Positions 6,642 to 6,739 of a stretch of DNA of 6,739 nt are shown here, piece after piece. A program made the translations under genes and the position numbers. The number at the start of each line of letters is the position of its first letter. Position 1 is the stretch's first letter. This DNA comes from Bacillota bacterium (GTDB lineage: Bacteria; Bacillota; Clostridia; Acetivibrionales; DSM-2933): contig JAEZNF010000644.1 of the NCBI GenBank assembly GCA_023441845.1, forward strand, positions 1-6,739. The letters run 5' to 3'. The notes beneath the pieces were generated by a model that saw only the letters and a list, made by a program, of their open reading frames with translations, ran no database searches and was not told the origin of the DNA.

Positions 6642-6739
6642 TTATTTGGCTCCTTTATCGTCGAACCGGTAACCTACCGCCCTTATAGTTTCAATGAATA
6701 CCGGATTACCGTCATCGTTTTCAATTTTTTGCCTGAGAT
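6642..6739 (-). CDS. C-terminal end of an OmpR/PhoB-type response regulator (partial)
   Basis: Only the last 31 codons and the TAA stop are present; the 5' part lies beyond the right edge. The frame ends LRQKIENDDG, NPVFIETIRA, VGYRFDDKGAK. This is the characteristic end of the winged-helix DNA-binding domain of the OmpR/PhoB family: the recognition-helix end LRxKIE, then the wing hairpin with the near-invariant IETIRAVGYRF. Three bases separate its stop from the kinase ATG, and its last codons contain the kinase's ribosome site, so the two are co-transcribed and probably coupled. The PhoR-like partner makes it most likely PhoP/PhoB, controlling the phosphate-starvation regulon, but the fragment itself cannot distinguish it from other family members. 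Confidence 0.9.
   Translation of the reverse strand, partial: LRQKIENDDGNPVFIETIRAVGYRFDDKGAK

Overview
The window looks like low-GC Firmicutes DNA of the clostridial type. Intergenic DNA is AT-rich, ribosome binding sites are strong and AGGAG-like, and the genes most resemble those of cellulolytic, spore-forming Clostridia (Ruminiclostridium / Clostridium thermocellum relatives). That placement is inferred from recognised protein families, codon style and base composition, not from a database match.

Layout. (1) 72-1740, + strand: a two-gene phosphate-uptake operon, made of a DUF47 (PhoU-like) accessory protein overlapping by 8 bp a PiT-family phosphate permease. (2) 1741-2193: a 453-bp gap with a 108-nt, nearly perfect hairpin (1787-1894), a short sequence that recurs in the next gap, and candidate promoters and palindromes for the gene that follows. 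(3) 2194-4512, + strand: a 772-residue two-ring AAA+ Clp unfoldase. It has a four-cysteine N-terminal zinc finger instead of the usual Clp N-domain and carries an IGF loop for ClpP docking, so it is ClpE-type. (4) 4513-4847: a gap between convergent genes, with two mutually exclusive RNA folds, a probable terminator for the Clp gene, the second copy of the short repeat and a weak hairpin that may end the opposing operon. (5) 4848-6739, - strand: a PhoR-like membrane histidine kinase preceded, 3 bp away, by the last 31 codons of an OmpR/PhoB-type response regulator that runs off the window edge.

Phosphate is the common theme of the two ends: low-affinity phosphate import on the left, and a two-component system of the phosphate-regulon type on the right. 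The Clp gene between them has no obvious link to phosphate. The protein-coding content is conventional, and I see no defence locus, CRISPR array, rRNA/tRNA gene or transposase. The least explained features are the intergenic elements: the long hairpin, a 33-bp repeat that seems intact in one gap and interrupted by the hairpin element in the other, and the switch-like inverted repeats after the Clp gene.
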